Shown: positions 32,588 through 44,854, counted from the stretch's first letter. The stretch is 64,000 bases of DNA from Panaeolus papilionaceus (GCA_015501605.1 JADNRZ010000021.1:434001-498000), one strand, 5' to 3'. Program-made: numbers and translations. The notes: generated by a model not told the origin, from the letters alone.

Positions 32588-33108
32588 GCACATCCATATT
32601 TGAAAACACTGTGCAGGTGGCACCTGTTGTGCCTTCGCCGGTTTGGAATGGTCATGACCTTATGCCCCATACTCTGCCATCCCAGTCTATCATACGCAAG
32701 ATCCTGTGGGAATTATATGAAATTAATTTTGTATATGAACTAGAAGCCCTTGACCGTCGCGCATGCGACCTCACTCTCATCAAACCCGAGGCTCTTTTTG
32801 AGCGCCAGAGACTTGTCATTCGCTGCTACGACAACTATGAGCAGTACAAGCGCCCTAGCATCCCAGCACGAAACATCGGATTAGCCGCTAATGACATCAT
32901 GGAGCGTCTGCCCTTTGTTATTGCACTTGCTCAGATCATGAGGTCTTGGAAGGGTGACCTACCCCAATCTTTTTCGAAACTCTGCAACTCCCGACGACCT
33001 GAAATGTTAGGAATGGCTGTTGCTCTGGACTTTGAAAGAGATGTAGCGACGTTTTATTGTCAAACGTTTTTCAACTACTTTGGCAGGGCAGCCCAAGTTC
33101 CTCATTGA
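32588..33108 (+). pseudogene. Transposon accessory gene B, 3' part
   Basis: The frame of exon 4 resumes at 32593 after the duplicated GCACA (ACA then TCC ATA TTT) and is open for 172 codons to TGA at 33106-33108. The region has a helical, charged character (LWELYEINFVYELEALDRRAC, RQRLVIRCYDNYEQYKRPS) and ends in TFFNYFGRAAQVPH. It has no recognised domain. The frame continuity across the TSD is the main evidence that it is the same gene as 22941-24703. Confidence 0.7.
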
Positions 33109-33344
33109 TTGTACCAAGCTCAGTAGAACTATTGACGTGGTTAATTTTCTTGAATCTATTTATTGGTAATACCATCCCGAATCTCCTGTTCTAAAGCACA
33201 CTATACTAATCTGTCTTGCTTTTAACAGAAAAATTGATGTCTAGCGCTCCAACTGTATTTAACGATATTTTTAATGATATTTTCTTGACAGATGGTTAGT
33301 TTCGCAGTAACACAGTGGAAAACTCATGCTAACCTTCTTCTTAC

Positions 33345-34014
33345 AGGCATGAACTGCTGCAACCCCATCACCTTTCTCTCTCTCTCTCTCCCCATCATCA
33401 TCACTCCTCCCTCTCTTCCCACCCACAACCCCCCAACGTGCTACAGTGCCTGCATTACCAGATGCGATATCACCCGCGAGAGCCTTGTGACTGGTGCTTG
33501 TGGCACTCGGGACGCTGTCGTCAATCCTGCTCCCCTGCATGCTGCTGGTGTTGGTGTCCTCCGCATCGCTTTCATGGATCTCGACTCCTTCGTTGTTGGC
33601 GGCAGATTTCATGTTGGTACTGGGGTTCTCTATGTTATGCAAACAGCAAGGTTAGTGTACAACATGTTTACAACCAAGCTGCGTCGCTAACCTGATGCGC
33701 TTCCAACAGTTGCATCTACAGATGCACAATCAGAATCCCCTGTTTCGTCCAATCGACCTGCACAAGGGCCTCAGCTATCAGCTTTCAAAGAATAGGGACA
33801 ACATGCACATACCCTCCATCTCGAGAGCTCGACGACAACCTGGCGGGAGATTAGGGTGGATGTTGCCGTTCATGTCCCAGTGTGCAAGCTGGTTCTTGCA
33901 GTGGCACTCATTGTCAGTCGTGTAGGACTCGACAATTGGCTGGCTTGGTTGTGGGGAGGAGGGAGCTGGAGAGCCCGGTGTCGAAGAAGGAATATAAAAG
34001 CTGCTGTTGGGCAT
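33345..34014 (-). CDS. Probable accessory gene D of the transposon (3' end unresolved)
   Basis: Three minus-strand exons join with proper splice sites and phase: 34014-33813 (start MPNSSFYIPSSTPGSPAPSS), 33757-33692 and 33629-33345, about 184 codons. Introns are 55 bp (GTATGTGC...TTGTGCAG) and 62 bp (GTTAGCGA...AACATAG). The third exon ends at a GTAAGAAG donor, but I cannot choose the next acceptor, so the end is open toward about 33,110. The protein is Ser/Pro-rich, with NECHCKNQLAHW and GCRRALEMEG in exon 1 and a charged exon 3 (KRGRSDDDGEREREKGDG). No family recognised. The gene is convergent with gene B and divergent from gene C. Confidence 0.45.
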
Positions 34015-34550
34015 ATCTGTAAGTGTCTGGTTTTTTTCGTCCACTCTTAGCACGCTATTTATTCATTGCCGCCCTCTTTCTTCCTTCCAATTTAAGTGAA
34101 GATCATGAAAGCAGCAGACGATGCAGGATGGTAAAATTCCAATCAACGCGTACCTCGCCGCTGTCTTTTCCATTTGGGTAGATGTGCACTTTTTGAATAG
34201 GCATGCAGGGTGATATTTTGTTTCATGAGGTTTCCCTGTTGTGCTTTTACTTAACATCCTGCTTTTAGCACTGTTGCTGTGGTAAAATTTGCCCTGCATT
34301 TTACCAATGTGTAAGCCCTCGTATTAACCCTGATAGAATGGAAAAAAAATAATTGATTCAGTGCGGCTTTTTCCACTGCCGACACCGCTCCTAGGTCCAA
34401 ACGTACAATGCGCTCCAAATTTGCCAAAACTTTTTATTCCCGAAGCCAAACAATAATTACAAAATGATTTATACTTGTGTCGGTCGACGGGGTAGAACTG
34501 AAGAGCCTCCAACAGTTTGCGAAAAAAAAAATAATCTAAGTTCATTGCAG

Positions 34551-34560
34551 GTATATAAAC
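34551..34560 (+). promoter_or_regulatory. TATA box of gene C
   Basis: GTATATAAAC lies about 80 bp before the start codon of gene C, a normal distance for a fungal promoter with a short leader. Confidence 0.55.
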
Positions 34561-34636
34561 CAGCCCGTTATCGCCCAGATTCTACTAAGAAACCTCTCTT
34601 CTCTCCCTCTTCAGCTCACTCAACGCCGCACTATCA

Positions 34637-36004
34637 ATGTCTCGCATGACAAGGTCCCAGAAAGGCAAGGCTGCCGCTACTGTGGCGCCCCCAGCTAATG
34701 CAATGGCACAGCCCACATCCATCTCGAACCCGTCAAATGGGACAGCTGCTCGCCAATCTGCATCCCGCCAGCCCCTTCAACCAATTGACACCAACATTGC
34801 CGCCAACACTATGCCTACCACTGCTGCTTGCGATGCACCATTGGCCAGTCCTGCTGTTGCAACCTCGTCTTCCAGCCCTCCTGCCGCCACTGCTCTGACT
34901 GTTGCCCCTGCTCCAGCTTTGCTCGCCACCACCACTGTGTCTTCTCCTGTCCTTGCCACTAATTCTGCGCCCATTCAAGGCAACAATAGCTCCATCGATA
35001 CTCCACCTGGCACCACCACCACTCAGGAGCAGCACCAGGAATCTGCAAATGATGCCGTTGTAGTCTCTCAGGCACCATTGGTATCAGGAAGCGGCAATGG
35101 TGCTGAGCCTTTGAGTCTTGAGGAAGAAGTTCAAAGATTGCGGGCGTTGATTCGCGCCCAACAGGGTATGTATTAATATTATCATATTTGCATTATTAGG
35201 TCTAATATATATGTCATTGTAGAGGCTCTCGCCGCAAACAGTCCCCCTCCTCCCCCACCTGCAGCGCCTGCAGTGCAACCAGAAAATGAGAACGCCCCCA
35301 TTCCAAGACCTCGCCCTCTTCCCACGAATCCACAAACTGCCTTAGGTCTCCAACATGACCATTCCTTGTACCTACGTTGTCGAGTAAGTGCTACATTTTC
35401 TCGGAACACATCAGTAGCTAACTCGTACTTTCAGCGCGTTGTCAGGAGTTGTATCAACAAAGTCGAAGAGTCGTACTTGGTTAATTGGCATGATCAGCCC
35501 GATGAATTCATCGCTAAAGTCAAGAGCCTTGTGAGTCTTCTTTCCTTGTTTTAATCATCCTTATCTGACATTTGATTTCAGGCAAAATCGAAGTGCCCTC
35601 ATCTTGGGCGCTATCGCAATGGGTGGGCAACGGAGCTCCTCATGTGTGGGTCGAACAAGAATAAGCGCCGATATGACAGGGTTCTCGAACGTGACCCCAA
35701 CGGTGAGAAGAGGAAGGCGATGGCTGCAGCAAGGGCGGCTCAAACTGCTGCATCTCATGCCAGCGGCAACAGTAGCACTGCAGATGACGAGCGCAGCACC
35801 AGTGAAGATGTCACCATGCAATCAGCACAGCCAGAAGCCAGCCCTTCAAACAGCAACAATGGAATCGACAACTTATCGGAATTGACTGAGGAGGAACGCA
35901 GTGAGTCCCATTATCTTCTGTACTTGTGGTCTGTTCTGACATGGTTACTTTTTGGTGTAGACGAGATGTTGAATGATCCGCTCGCAAATGAAGATGAGGA
36001 GTAG
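34637..36004 (+). CDS. Transposon accessory gene C (five exons, 382 aa)
   Basis: Exons 34637-35165, 35223-35383, 35435-35530, 35582-35900 and 35961-36004 join with GT-AG introns of 51-60 bp and consistent phases, ending at TAG 36002-36004. The N-terminal 170 residues are Ala/Thr/Ser/Pro-rich and low complexity. They are followed by a short coiled-coil-like stretch (LEEEVQRLRALIRAQQ) and a proline-rich linker. The structured part begins in exon 2 (IPRPRPLPTNPQTALGLQ) and continues through exons 3-4 (VVRSCINKVEESYLVNWHDQ, KCPHLGRYRNGWATELLM). The C-terminus is acidic. No known domain recognised. It lies inside the TIRs downstream of gene B, so I treat it as part of the element. A role as a DNA-binding or regulatory partner of the transposase is speculation. 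Confidence 0.7.
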
Positions 36005-36766
36005 GAGGAGGAGGAAGAGGCAGTGGCTCAACCCCAATGCAAGCGAGCAAGGGGTGGGAACCGTAGGGCGAACACGCACACCAGGAGCGGGTAATCTATT
36101 CATCGGCGTCGTGTATTTTTTCTTACCCCTTCCATGGTTTCAACACACCATCATACTGTGTTAAATTCCTATGTCATCATCCTCTTTTCTTGCCCCTACA
36201 TGGCCATGTTTTCTTGTTCTTTAAATCTCTTTTTTTAGCTCTTCTCAGTACCTTATACACCCGTACCTGATCCATTTTTCTCACCCTAATTAGTACATTT
36301 CCCTGTTTATATTCGGTCGTTTTTTTATCCACATACACGTTGGATTAACTGTACCATACTCTAATAATACTCGGCCCACAATTATCCTTTTTCTTGCTTT
36401 AATCAGTGTGAATTTCTCCTGTTTCTGACTGCTCAGCACCATAAACCAGAGGATTTACCGGGGTCACATTTTACAACCTTAGGTTTTTCTGGTTGACCAG
36501 CGTCAAAATATGAAAATTTTTTTCCAGTTTTTCCTTATCTGTTGGTGAGTTTTTCCTTTTACGGTCGCTTTTTTCTAACCCATTTTCCTACCTTGGACTA
36601 CAGAATATCTGGTCTTCGAGGAGACTTTTTCTCGTCGCACGGGCCAGAAACTTCTCACCCATGACTTGACTAGATGCCCCTTAGGCCGCGATAAAATATG
36701 GCACCAAGGGCCAGATATTCAGGTGTGTCGGGGTCGTTTTTGGGGGTCAATTTTTCTCATCCTGCG
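36005..36766. other. Right subterminal region of the transposon, no gene
   Basis: 760 bp of AT-rich sequence between gene C and the right terminus. Near the end, GGGCCAG occurs twice (GGGCCAGAAACTT near 36,641 and GGGCCAGATATTC near 36,709). The left end has CGGCCAGATAAAG and GGGCCAGTTAAAG, so GGCCAG may be a subterminal motif. Confidence 0.45.
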
Positions 36767-36781
36767 GGGTGCACAGTGCCA
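36767..36781 (-). repeat. Right terminal inverted repeat and TSD (CCA) of the CACTA-like transposon
   Basis: GGGTGCACAGTG is the inverse of CACTGTGCACCC, pairing with CACTGTAAACCC at the left end. It is followed by CCA at 36779-36781. Confidence 0.75.
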
Positions 36782-39744
36782 AGGATTAACGGCGCCGGCA
36801 TACGGACCCATCTCGGCTCTTGTCTTCGCCTTAAGGGTGATATTCGTCATTCTCAAATGAGGAATCCCGCTTGCCTGACTCCCCTATCTCTGACCGCAGT
36901 ACCTCTACTAACTGATACTCTCCTCTTTCGATACGTCTTCGCCACTGGGTACACTGCACCCTCCCTTCCCCACCAGTACCTCAGCTTTCCACACCAATAT
37001 CGCCCCAATGCCAAACGAATGCCCCCATGGCCTTACCCCTAAATGTCAGCACCCCTAAAACGTCAGCACCCTCTCCAACCTCCATCGTCGCGCTGCCCGA
37101 CTATCTCTGGATAAGAATACCTCTGCACCTATAGCCATCCATAACGGGCGACCCACAATGGTCTTTACTCCAGCACCGGTTTCGCCGAGTGCGGTAGGTG
37201 AGGCGGAGGACATTGTAGCGGTTGATAGAGAGGAGGTGGAGTGCATGCTCCCGAGTGAGCCGATGAACAGCGAGTGAGGGGGTTGATAGATGGAAACTTT
37301 GTGAATGATGATAAGCATAATAGCCGATGGGTACTATGTCATACGACATACTAACAAATCATAGACGCGTGAACACAACCCCAGGCCACGGAATGAGGTG
37401 AGAGCGGTGCAGATGATGAATGAGGAAACGCTAAGCACATATACGGTGAGATGGGGGCAGCAAGACAAAGAAGAAATTGGCTTGAAATGGTGAAAGATGA
37501 AAAGAAATCGATGTGCAGCGCATGATGAAACAATGAATTGAGAACTGCGCCGAGGACCAGGTCGCCCAGGAAGAGAGCGAATAAAACAAGAAACAAATTT
37601 TACCTCCAACACTGTCCTACAGTCATGCCAATGGCACTCAAAAGCGCCAGGAAAACAATGAAAGAAAGTGTATACGTCCCACCTACAAATCGCCCAATAA
37701 CCTGTCACGTGATCCAAAACCATTTTCACCTCAGTTTGCCTCTGCCTGTTTGCTTTTCTGTATTGCCCTGCCTCTCCCTACCCCTCTATCTCCCAGCTCC
37801 TTCACTCCACTCACCCCCTTATTCGAGAACAAGCAGGCGGTTTTGGCGAAATAAATCTCTCGTTATCCAGTATTGCATGCGCAAGAAAAAGAATTTGCAT
37901 TGGTCTAATTATTTACAAGTTACATCTGCAATGGAACAGTTAGTATTGTAAGTTTCAACTACAGAATCCCCAAGCTCACCAATTTTATTTGCTCACTTGC
38001 CATTTCTTTGTGGTTCCGCCTCATCATATACCAACATTGACACAAAAAATACGAGACGCGCCTGATATTACTGATCCTGGAGTGAGTAGATGAATAACCA
38101 AGAGGAAGTGCTCAAAACGGGCAAGAGTAGGTTGTTGCGGCAGTAGAGGTGGTGGGGGAAAGAAAGAAAGAACATCACCGACAACAACATCACATCAGGG
38201 TGACCGTGACTTTCATGGGCGCATCAAACCTGCTCTGTCAAGCAAACCTCGGTGATATCCTGAACCCTTGCGGCTCATGCCTATTGCTAACACAAGATCA
38301 AGTGTAACTAGATTATAAAAAAGGAATTCTAAATAACCCTACGATCTAGATGATATGTCCCAATAACCCCAAGTTTCCTACAATATACTAGCGGTTAAGT
38401 CGGGTTTTTCAGATAGCCATTGACAGAGAACGCATGACACGTCCGACGTTGGCGACGTCGGGAGACTGTTTTAGAATAATTTTCAGGAATGTATGATATC
38501 ACACGTACCCAACGTGATTACGTGCTAGATCGGGATTCGGCGACCTCGTATCCGAGGGCAACCAAACCCACACCTCCATTCCGCTAATGCGTAGGGACAT
38601 CATTCTGGATCGCATCGGTGTGTGGGTCGGGTTTGCCATATATCATTGGAAGAGGTCGTTGTTTTGCAGACAACCTAGTGGTCACTTGTTTCTGTCTACT
38701 TCTCATCTATCCAGCGTCTTGATTGTGTGGTGGATTTGAATGCCCACCTCCATTCACGAGAAATTCCCTTCAAGACGCCAGATAGAAGTGGTAGTTATTT
38801 CCGAGGACATTCGAGAATCACCCTACTCAGCAATGATGTGGTGGGGTCATTTGATTTGATATGGGATGGATGTCCTCTGTCATTGTCCACTTGCTTTCAA
38901 ATTCATCTTCATTCGACTGTATCACTCATTCCCGTTCAATTTCCAATTCATCGTTTATTTCTTTTTCTCCTACCAAAACCACGTCGCTTTTTGCTTCGTC
39001 GATCCATAAAGCGAGCAAGACTGGATTTTCTGCCAACTCACATCAATCGAAATAGCACCAACCGATTGTATCACACCCTTCGTTTGTGCTTGAAATATTC
39101 TTAAATCGTATTTCAACCAAAAGCGTGACACTCTCCTGAGCCTTGTGGAGACACACAACCGTCAAATCATCACCAACTCATCCCCACCCCCAACCCTCAC
39201 AACATGCATTTAAATGATCGATGCTCCGACAACCCACACAATAGCCACCCATAACTCAGACAATTCCATCGGGATTGTGAGGTTTCCTCTATAGTCCTCA
39301 TCTTGCAAGGCGTACATTTACTCCCTGTGGAATCTTCCGCTGCAGCTCGCCCCTATAAATCTTATATTTGACTCTCATTATGAAGGGGTTGGTTGAAAAT
39401 GCCCAATTGACGCTTCCCTCATGTGGCGGACATATGCGCATGTGAGATGAGTGCTCGAACGCTGGCAAGTGTAGCTCAATATTCTGCCGGAGAGGTAGAC
39501 CTCAATAAAGAAATAACGAAAGGGAGTAATGAGATTTCGGAGATCGAGTGTATTTATAAAATACTGCACCGTACCTGAAACCACATTGCATTCTCAAGCG
39601 AAGGGTAGATCACGCTACGTCGTCCTTGAAGAAAAAAATGGTGCAGGCTTGATTGATGGCAACCGCTCGAACAGGAGTGGTTTCGAGGTGGCTGGGGTCA
39701 ATGACGGACATCCTGGGGGGATCAGAATTTGGAGGTGACCACAG
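36782..39744. other. Non-array sequence right of the transposon, no gene recognised
   Basis: About 3 kb match neither the tandem unit nor the transposons. Frames up to about 137 codons occur on both strands, but they are low-complexity or hydrophobic shadows without splice context. A short direct repeat CCTAAAN2GTCAGCACCC occurs twice at about 37,038-37,073. The region may be host DNA or a relic of an older insertion into the same array unit. Confidence 0.4.
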
Positions 39745-42700
39745 TTGCGCCGAAACTATTTCGCGTGCGACGATAGGCACGCCGAGATCAGGCCGATACT
39801 TGATTGAGAAAATGGAGATCAAAGCACCGTAGGCCCGATCGTGATACTCGGAGTGAATCTGTCGTCTGGTGAAGAACTCACGGTTCATGGGACGTAGTGT
39901 AAGTTGAGCGTAACGCAATGAGAACGTAGCCGGTCAGAAACAACGAAAAGGGGCAGGTTTCAAGGATGGGAGGGACAACATCACCCAACGTCGATAGACG
40001 CGTCCCCCCATTTTGCTCCTTTTGTTATGAAGATGACATGAACAGTTCAGAAGAGGGTCGATTGATGCTTAGATCTGCTGCCTTCATTCCAGTGGGACCT
40101 TGCCACCTTGAGACTCGAGTCGATAGTGAGGCAATGCACTGACCACGCAGAGCTGGTAGATAGAAATCATCAAGTTAGGAATGGAAAAAAGGGTGAAAAG
40201 CGAGAGGTGAAGCGCACGGTATGAGCTCGCTGCACCTGAAACCAGTGCCGGACATGAAACACTCAGAGACCACCCGTGTGGGTGTCGAAGATTATCAACA
40301 TTGGCGCCGCGTAGAGTAATGGAGCATATGGGCCTGAAAAGGGAGGAATGAAGGCAGTATTTGAAATAGATAGGAAGAACAAGAAAGCAAGAGGAGAGAG
40401 AGGGCGAAGGGCAGTCTAGATTATCTGGTCCAACGACAATGTCGGGATCGGGAGGTTGATCAAAATACCATTGATACGACGTGAAGATGCTGTATATGAG
40501 CTGGCCCACACCTGGCTTGTCAATCTTCAAAGTTAGACTGTATGGATAAGTAGGTATTAGAGGGAGAGATATCGGCGTTAAACAGTCGTCGAAAAAAGAG
40601 AAATGAGGTACGATAGAAACGCTCCGCTGACTGGAATGTAAGCGACGACAAGGAGAGCACGATGAAGAAAGTGAGACGAATGTGATTCAAGTCACTGGAT
40701 AATGTCAGGTTATGTTACACTTGTCAACTGCTACACGTCCCACAGTCATATGTCGTCACGATTGCAATCGGCGAAGAATGTGTGAGGATAGAGTTGATCG
40801 AAGGCGACAACAGGATTAAATGCAAGAATGGGGATATGTAACCCGACCGTCAGGATGAAAAAGACAAGAAAAAAGGAGGGGACTGGGTATGTTAGACTGC
40901 TTGAAAGATGGGATAATAAAAAGAAGGGAGCAACTTATCTATGTTCAATGTGAGGAACTGAACGACGTTGTTACGGTCTTATTTTGGCGAGTTGATGGGG
41001 AAACGGTGTGGTGATGTGACGAGTTGCACATGACGTGACATATGGTGGTGGTGATTATGGTTCGTTCTCAACCAGGTCCCTTGGTTTTGACCACGTAGGA
41101 ATGCCAATGGCACACTCAGACTGGCTCAATAGCGGCTTTCTCTGCTCTCTTGTTTCGTCTCATAATCACACTTGTAGCTAATTCTTGATATTCTGGCACC
41201 TGGCTGCTCAGAATTGGTTGGTTGTATCGCGCCATCGTATTCTGACTAATGCTCTGACATCGCCGGTATGTCTCTTTTCCTTCCTCACTCTTTCGCCCTT
41301 CATTAGAGACATCCTTTACTGACTATCATCCACATATCTGATAAACCTTCCATATTCATCGTTGCTGTGTCTCAATCCCAACATAATGTTAACCACCGCT
41401 CTCTTTCGGCCGCCGTGGCATCTCCAGACTCAGAACTCCAATACTCGTCGACGTAGAGATACCACCGTCTTGCCTTCACTCCACGTGCTGCCACGTCATC
41501 TGTGCACTGGAATTGCGACCCAGATAGGCCGCATCTGCTTCCCATTCCGCCGAGGGTGTCTCAGCACGTAGAGAGTATGCATTGGGAGTGCGAGGAGGGA
41601 GCGGTAAGTTTCTATTCTTGGTCCTTTCCTTTTCGTTGTTTTACTGTTGCTCTTCTCTATCCGTTTCTTCATCGTTCTTCATTACTGTTCTGCTCCTCAC
41701 CTTTGCGTTCGTAAGCATACCTTTATTTGATCTCTGCTGTTTTTCCTTTCTTCCCTTTCCACCCCGTTCGCGTAGTAAACCCGACACCATATTCATCCCA
41801 ACACGAGACGACGCTAGGGGTTCCAAAGCCTTGCGTCCATTATCGCACGTTCATGTGGGATGTCGTGACGTTAAACTATTCAACCTGACCTCGTGGAGTC
41901 CTATTCATGGTCCTTCTTATTCTGAACCCCTGAACGTGCCCTTTCTGGTCCTATTCATGTTACACCCTCCCTCGTGTCTGAAGGACACACGCCTCAATCC
42001 GGGATCATCCTTATTTTTCGACCGGAGGTCCAGCTCTTGATCTACCCACCGTCGCCGTCCCACGCATCCAATTACCCTTCACGCCTCTAGCCCATCGCGC
42101 TTTCCTTCCGTTACCCTCTTATAATGTCATGTTTATCCCTTCTGCCATTCCATTTGTTTCTGTTGGTAGAGTGTGGACGTTCAGACCCCGTTTTGGGTGA
42201 TAGATGGAGTGGAACAGATGGTTTTGTTGCCCGATATACGATTTCTTCCTTGTTTTCATCCTCTAGTCGTTAACCTTCTCGTCTACCTCGAGCTTTCGTG
42301 TTTCTCATGTCCAGAATCTCGCGATCACGTTAACGAGAACGCTGGAATGAGTCTATTCCACTCGTCTTCCCATTTCTTGACTTGCCGGCGATCGCAGCGG
42401 CACTTCATGGGAAACGCTACTCCGGGGACGCTGAAATGAAACTAAAATGGAATTGCCGAAGACGTTGAAGCAACACCCCGCAGCTCAGCGTGGGGCCATG
42501 GTCGTGTTGGGGTCATTGAGCTGGCTTGTGGGATGGATGGTCGTTGTTCGTTAATCCGCTTGTCTTTCTCTTGCGTCGTTTCCTTCGTCATTTTATTTTT
42601 CTCTTCTACTTCAATTTCCGTTTCAATTCGTTCTTCCTGAATATTTCATTCTTTATCCCCATCAGCTCCTTCTTTACATCGCTCTTCAATGCTTTCACGC

Positions 42701-44596
42701 ATACAAACCGACTTTCGCCTCTGTATCCGCCCATATCGCGTCATTCTCCTGTACCATCACCCACATCAGCTCATCCTGATATCGTCTTATAGCCCTAGGT
42801 TCGTGATCCCGCCCAAGTATCGGCTCAGGTCAAGCTTGTCCGAATGTCCTTCTGCAATCACGAATTCAGCATCACCCCTGCACATACGCTCACCAGTACT
42901 GCCATGATTCTTTGGAATTGTCGCCACTTGGTCAACCGACAGGATACCTGTCCACGATCTCTCAGCACGGCCGCAAACGCGGCATCTCTAGGGAGGAATC
43001 CGGGCGCGATTACGAGAGAACTTGGGATGTGAGGGACCACAGGCAGCTTTATTCCCCCCAACCCCCTCGTCTTGAACTCTCGCTCAACACGGCTCCGAAC
43101 CACAATCCTCAGTCTTCTCGTACACATCATCCCACATCATCCTCCCCAACGCGTATCAACTCTATGCCTCACGCACCACCATCACGTCTTCTTGTACTAC
43201 AATCGCCCCTCTCCTCATCTTACCCTCGTCGCCTGCACCTTCCGACTTCCGTTTCTGAGGCGGATACGGAGCGGTTGCGGATGGTGTCATTCCTGCTGCT
43301 GGGCAATGAAGCGGGCTGGCGCAGGAGATTAGGAGGGCGGGGGGTTGCGTTGGCGTTGTCGCAGACTCATGCATCGCGTCAGAGTGGGTATGGAGGGGGC
43401 CAGGGGTATAGGGAGATTCCGTATGGGTGTGGAGATGGAGGGGAGCGGACGAAGATGCGGGGACGATGATATGGAATCTGGCGTTAGGGACTACGATGAG
43501 TAACGTTTCGTCGAAGCCGAGTGTGGCGAAGGGGGATATGATAAGACAGGAGACAGGAGAGCGTCTTGGGGAATGTCGTGCAGGAGAGTAGGAGTAAGGA
43601 GTAAGGAGCTGGAGAGGGAGCGGCAAGACGAGAAGAAGAGGAAGATGTCACAGGAAGCCCGAATCACCGGCGTTTGACTCTTGACAGACCCAAGTTGGAT
43701 GCCATTAGATCATGTATGAGCGCATGGGCGAGGCGTGCCTTGGGTTCATCGTTTCCACAAGGACGCGCCGCGTCGGGTTCCTTCCCGAGCGCATCATGTC
43801 AACTCCAGTTTCTTTCTTGAACACTGACATTCTTTTGATGGCGTGGAGCGGGTGATATAGCTGGGTTGGTTTGTCTTTGATCGTGATTGAAGCGTCGGTT
43901 TCCTTCGACTTGTGTCCTTTCGACATCATTTTCTCCCCCGCCTGCGATCGTCGTTCCGTTTTCTCCCCCGGTTTTTCTCTACAAACTGAAGTCGGAGCCC
44001 GTTACCATCTCCCACTGATCTCACCTCCTCGCTCACCAGGATATCAACTTGACATCCACAAGGGCATTGAAAAGCCTACGGTTGAAGTAGATGTTGTATC
44101 GGTGTCGGTCGCATACATGTTGAAACACACCAGATTGTGACTCGGACGGTTGGCATCGCTGGCCATGTCGCCGTGTTTTAGCCAGTACACGTATACTCGC
44201 CTCATGTATGTTGATATCATGGCGATAGCTAATAATATAATATAAATGTTGGCATGTCTACACATTCACGTATCACGCGACGCACACGTCCATTCAAAAT
44301 GTTAAAGAATGTCCTTCCATCAAAACAAGTGAGGCTCATCCACAACTCAACGACGTGTTTGCTAGTCGGAGCACCGATCGTCTTGATCTGACAACTTGGA
44401 TTAACGTTCAACGTGGCTTGCACCCGGCACCTGATTGCCGTGACACTCACATGCCATGCCATGGATGCCTCGATGTTTACTCGTGTGCGTTTCACCGTAT
44501 ACAGGGAGCTTGTGCTCCATCATCTCCTCCCGTTCACCAACTTGACTTGATACGACGACCACCCAGTTTGACACTCGCAATTATCTTGCTACCAGC
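39745..44596. repeat. Array unit III, right piece (rest of A, then B-G)
   Basis: Segment A resumes in diverged form (CGAAACTATTTCGCGTGCGACGATAGGCACG). Segments B (about 40,190), C (about 41,340), D (about 42,800), E (about 43,260), F (about 43,740) and G (about 44,160) follow in order. This unit is more diverged than IV and V. The intron-like element of segment C has lost its acceptor. No gene seen before the GTPase remnant. Confidence 0.75.
44234..44248 (+). promoter_or_regulatory. Conserved AT-rich putative core promoter of GTPase copy 3
   Basis: AATATAATATAAATG about 360 bp before the remnant start codon, still intact although the gene it served is deleted. Confidence 0.45.
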
Positions 44597-44715
44597 ATGG
44601 AAACTCCTCCTACCACCGAGTACAAGGCAATCAATGTTGTCGGCACTGTATCAGTTGAATTGATTGACCGTCTCGAGGAGGTCAGGGGCAAATTATATCC
44701 TTATGATGTTATCTT
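44597..44715 (+). pseudogene. AIG1/GIMAP-like GTPase, copy 3: first exon only
   Basis: Exon 1 (METPPTTEYKAINVVGTVSV...) is complete and encodes the same first 32 residues as copy 1. The GTGAATGG donor and about 20 bp of intron 1 remain. At about 44,735 the sequence jumps to segment A (GCGTTACGAACAATATATTTCCGAC), so the P-loop exon and everything after it are gone. This is a deletion remnant. Confidence 0.85.
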
Positions 44716-44854
44716 GTGAATGGATGCCTCTGTTCGCGTTACGAACAATATATTTCCGACTTTGTCGTTCTCATTGTGAACCAGAATAGCATTTAGAGTC
44801 CTTGCACGACGGCGAGATGTGGGCGAACTCCTCACAGGGTTTTCGTAAACCGTT

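Larger units (their letters stand above)
11018..36778. mobile_element. CACTA-superfamily (Tnp2) DNA transposon with two nested LTR retrotransposons
   Basis: The element spans 25.8 kb; subtracting gypsy-1 and gypsy-2, each with one TSD copy, leaves about 11.6 kb. From left to right it has a TIR, the Tnp2 transposase gene (minus), a central region with two inverted motif clusters, accessory gene B (plus), probable gene D (minus), accessory gene C (plus) and the right TIR. Boundaries are supported by matching termini and a CCA duplication. Removal of each nested element restores an open frame exactly across the TSD, which shows that the DNA transposon was there first. It is now disabled because the transposase gene is interrupted; trans-mobilisation by another copy remains possible. 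Confidence 0.8.

Noticed and set aside
33360..33430. CT-rich microsatellite as a separate element
   Set aside because: On the minus strand it is the charged exon 3 of probable gene D (GEREREKG); simple-sequence coding is sufficient explanation.
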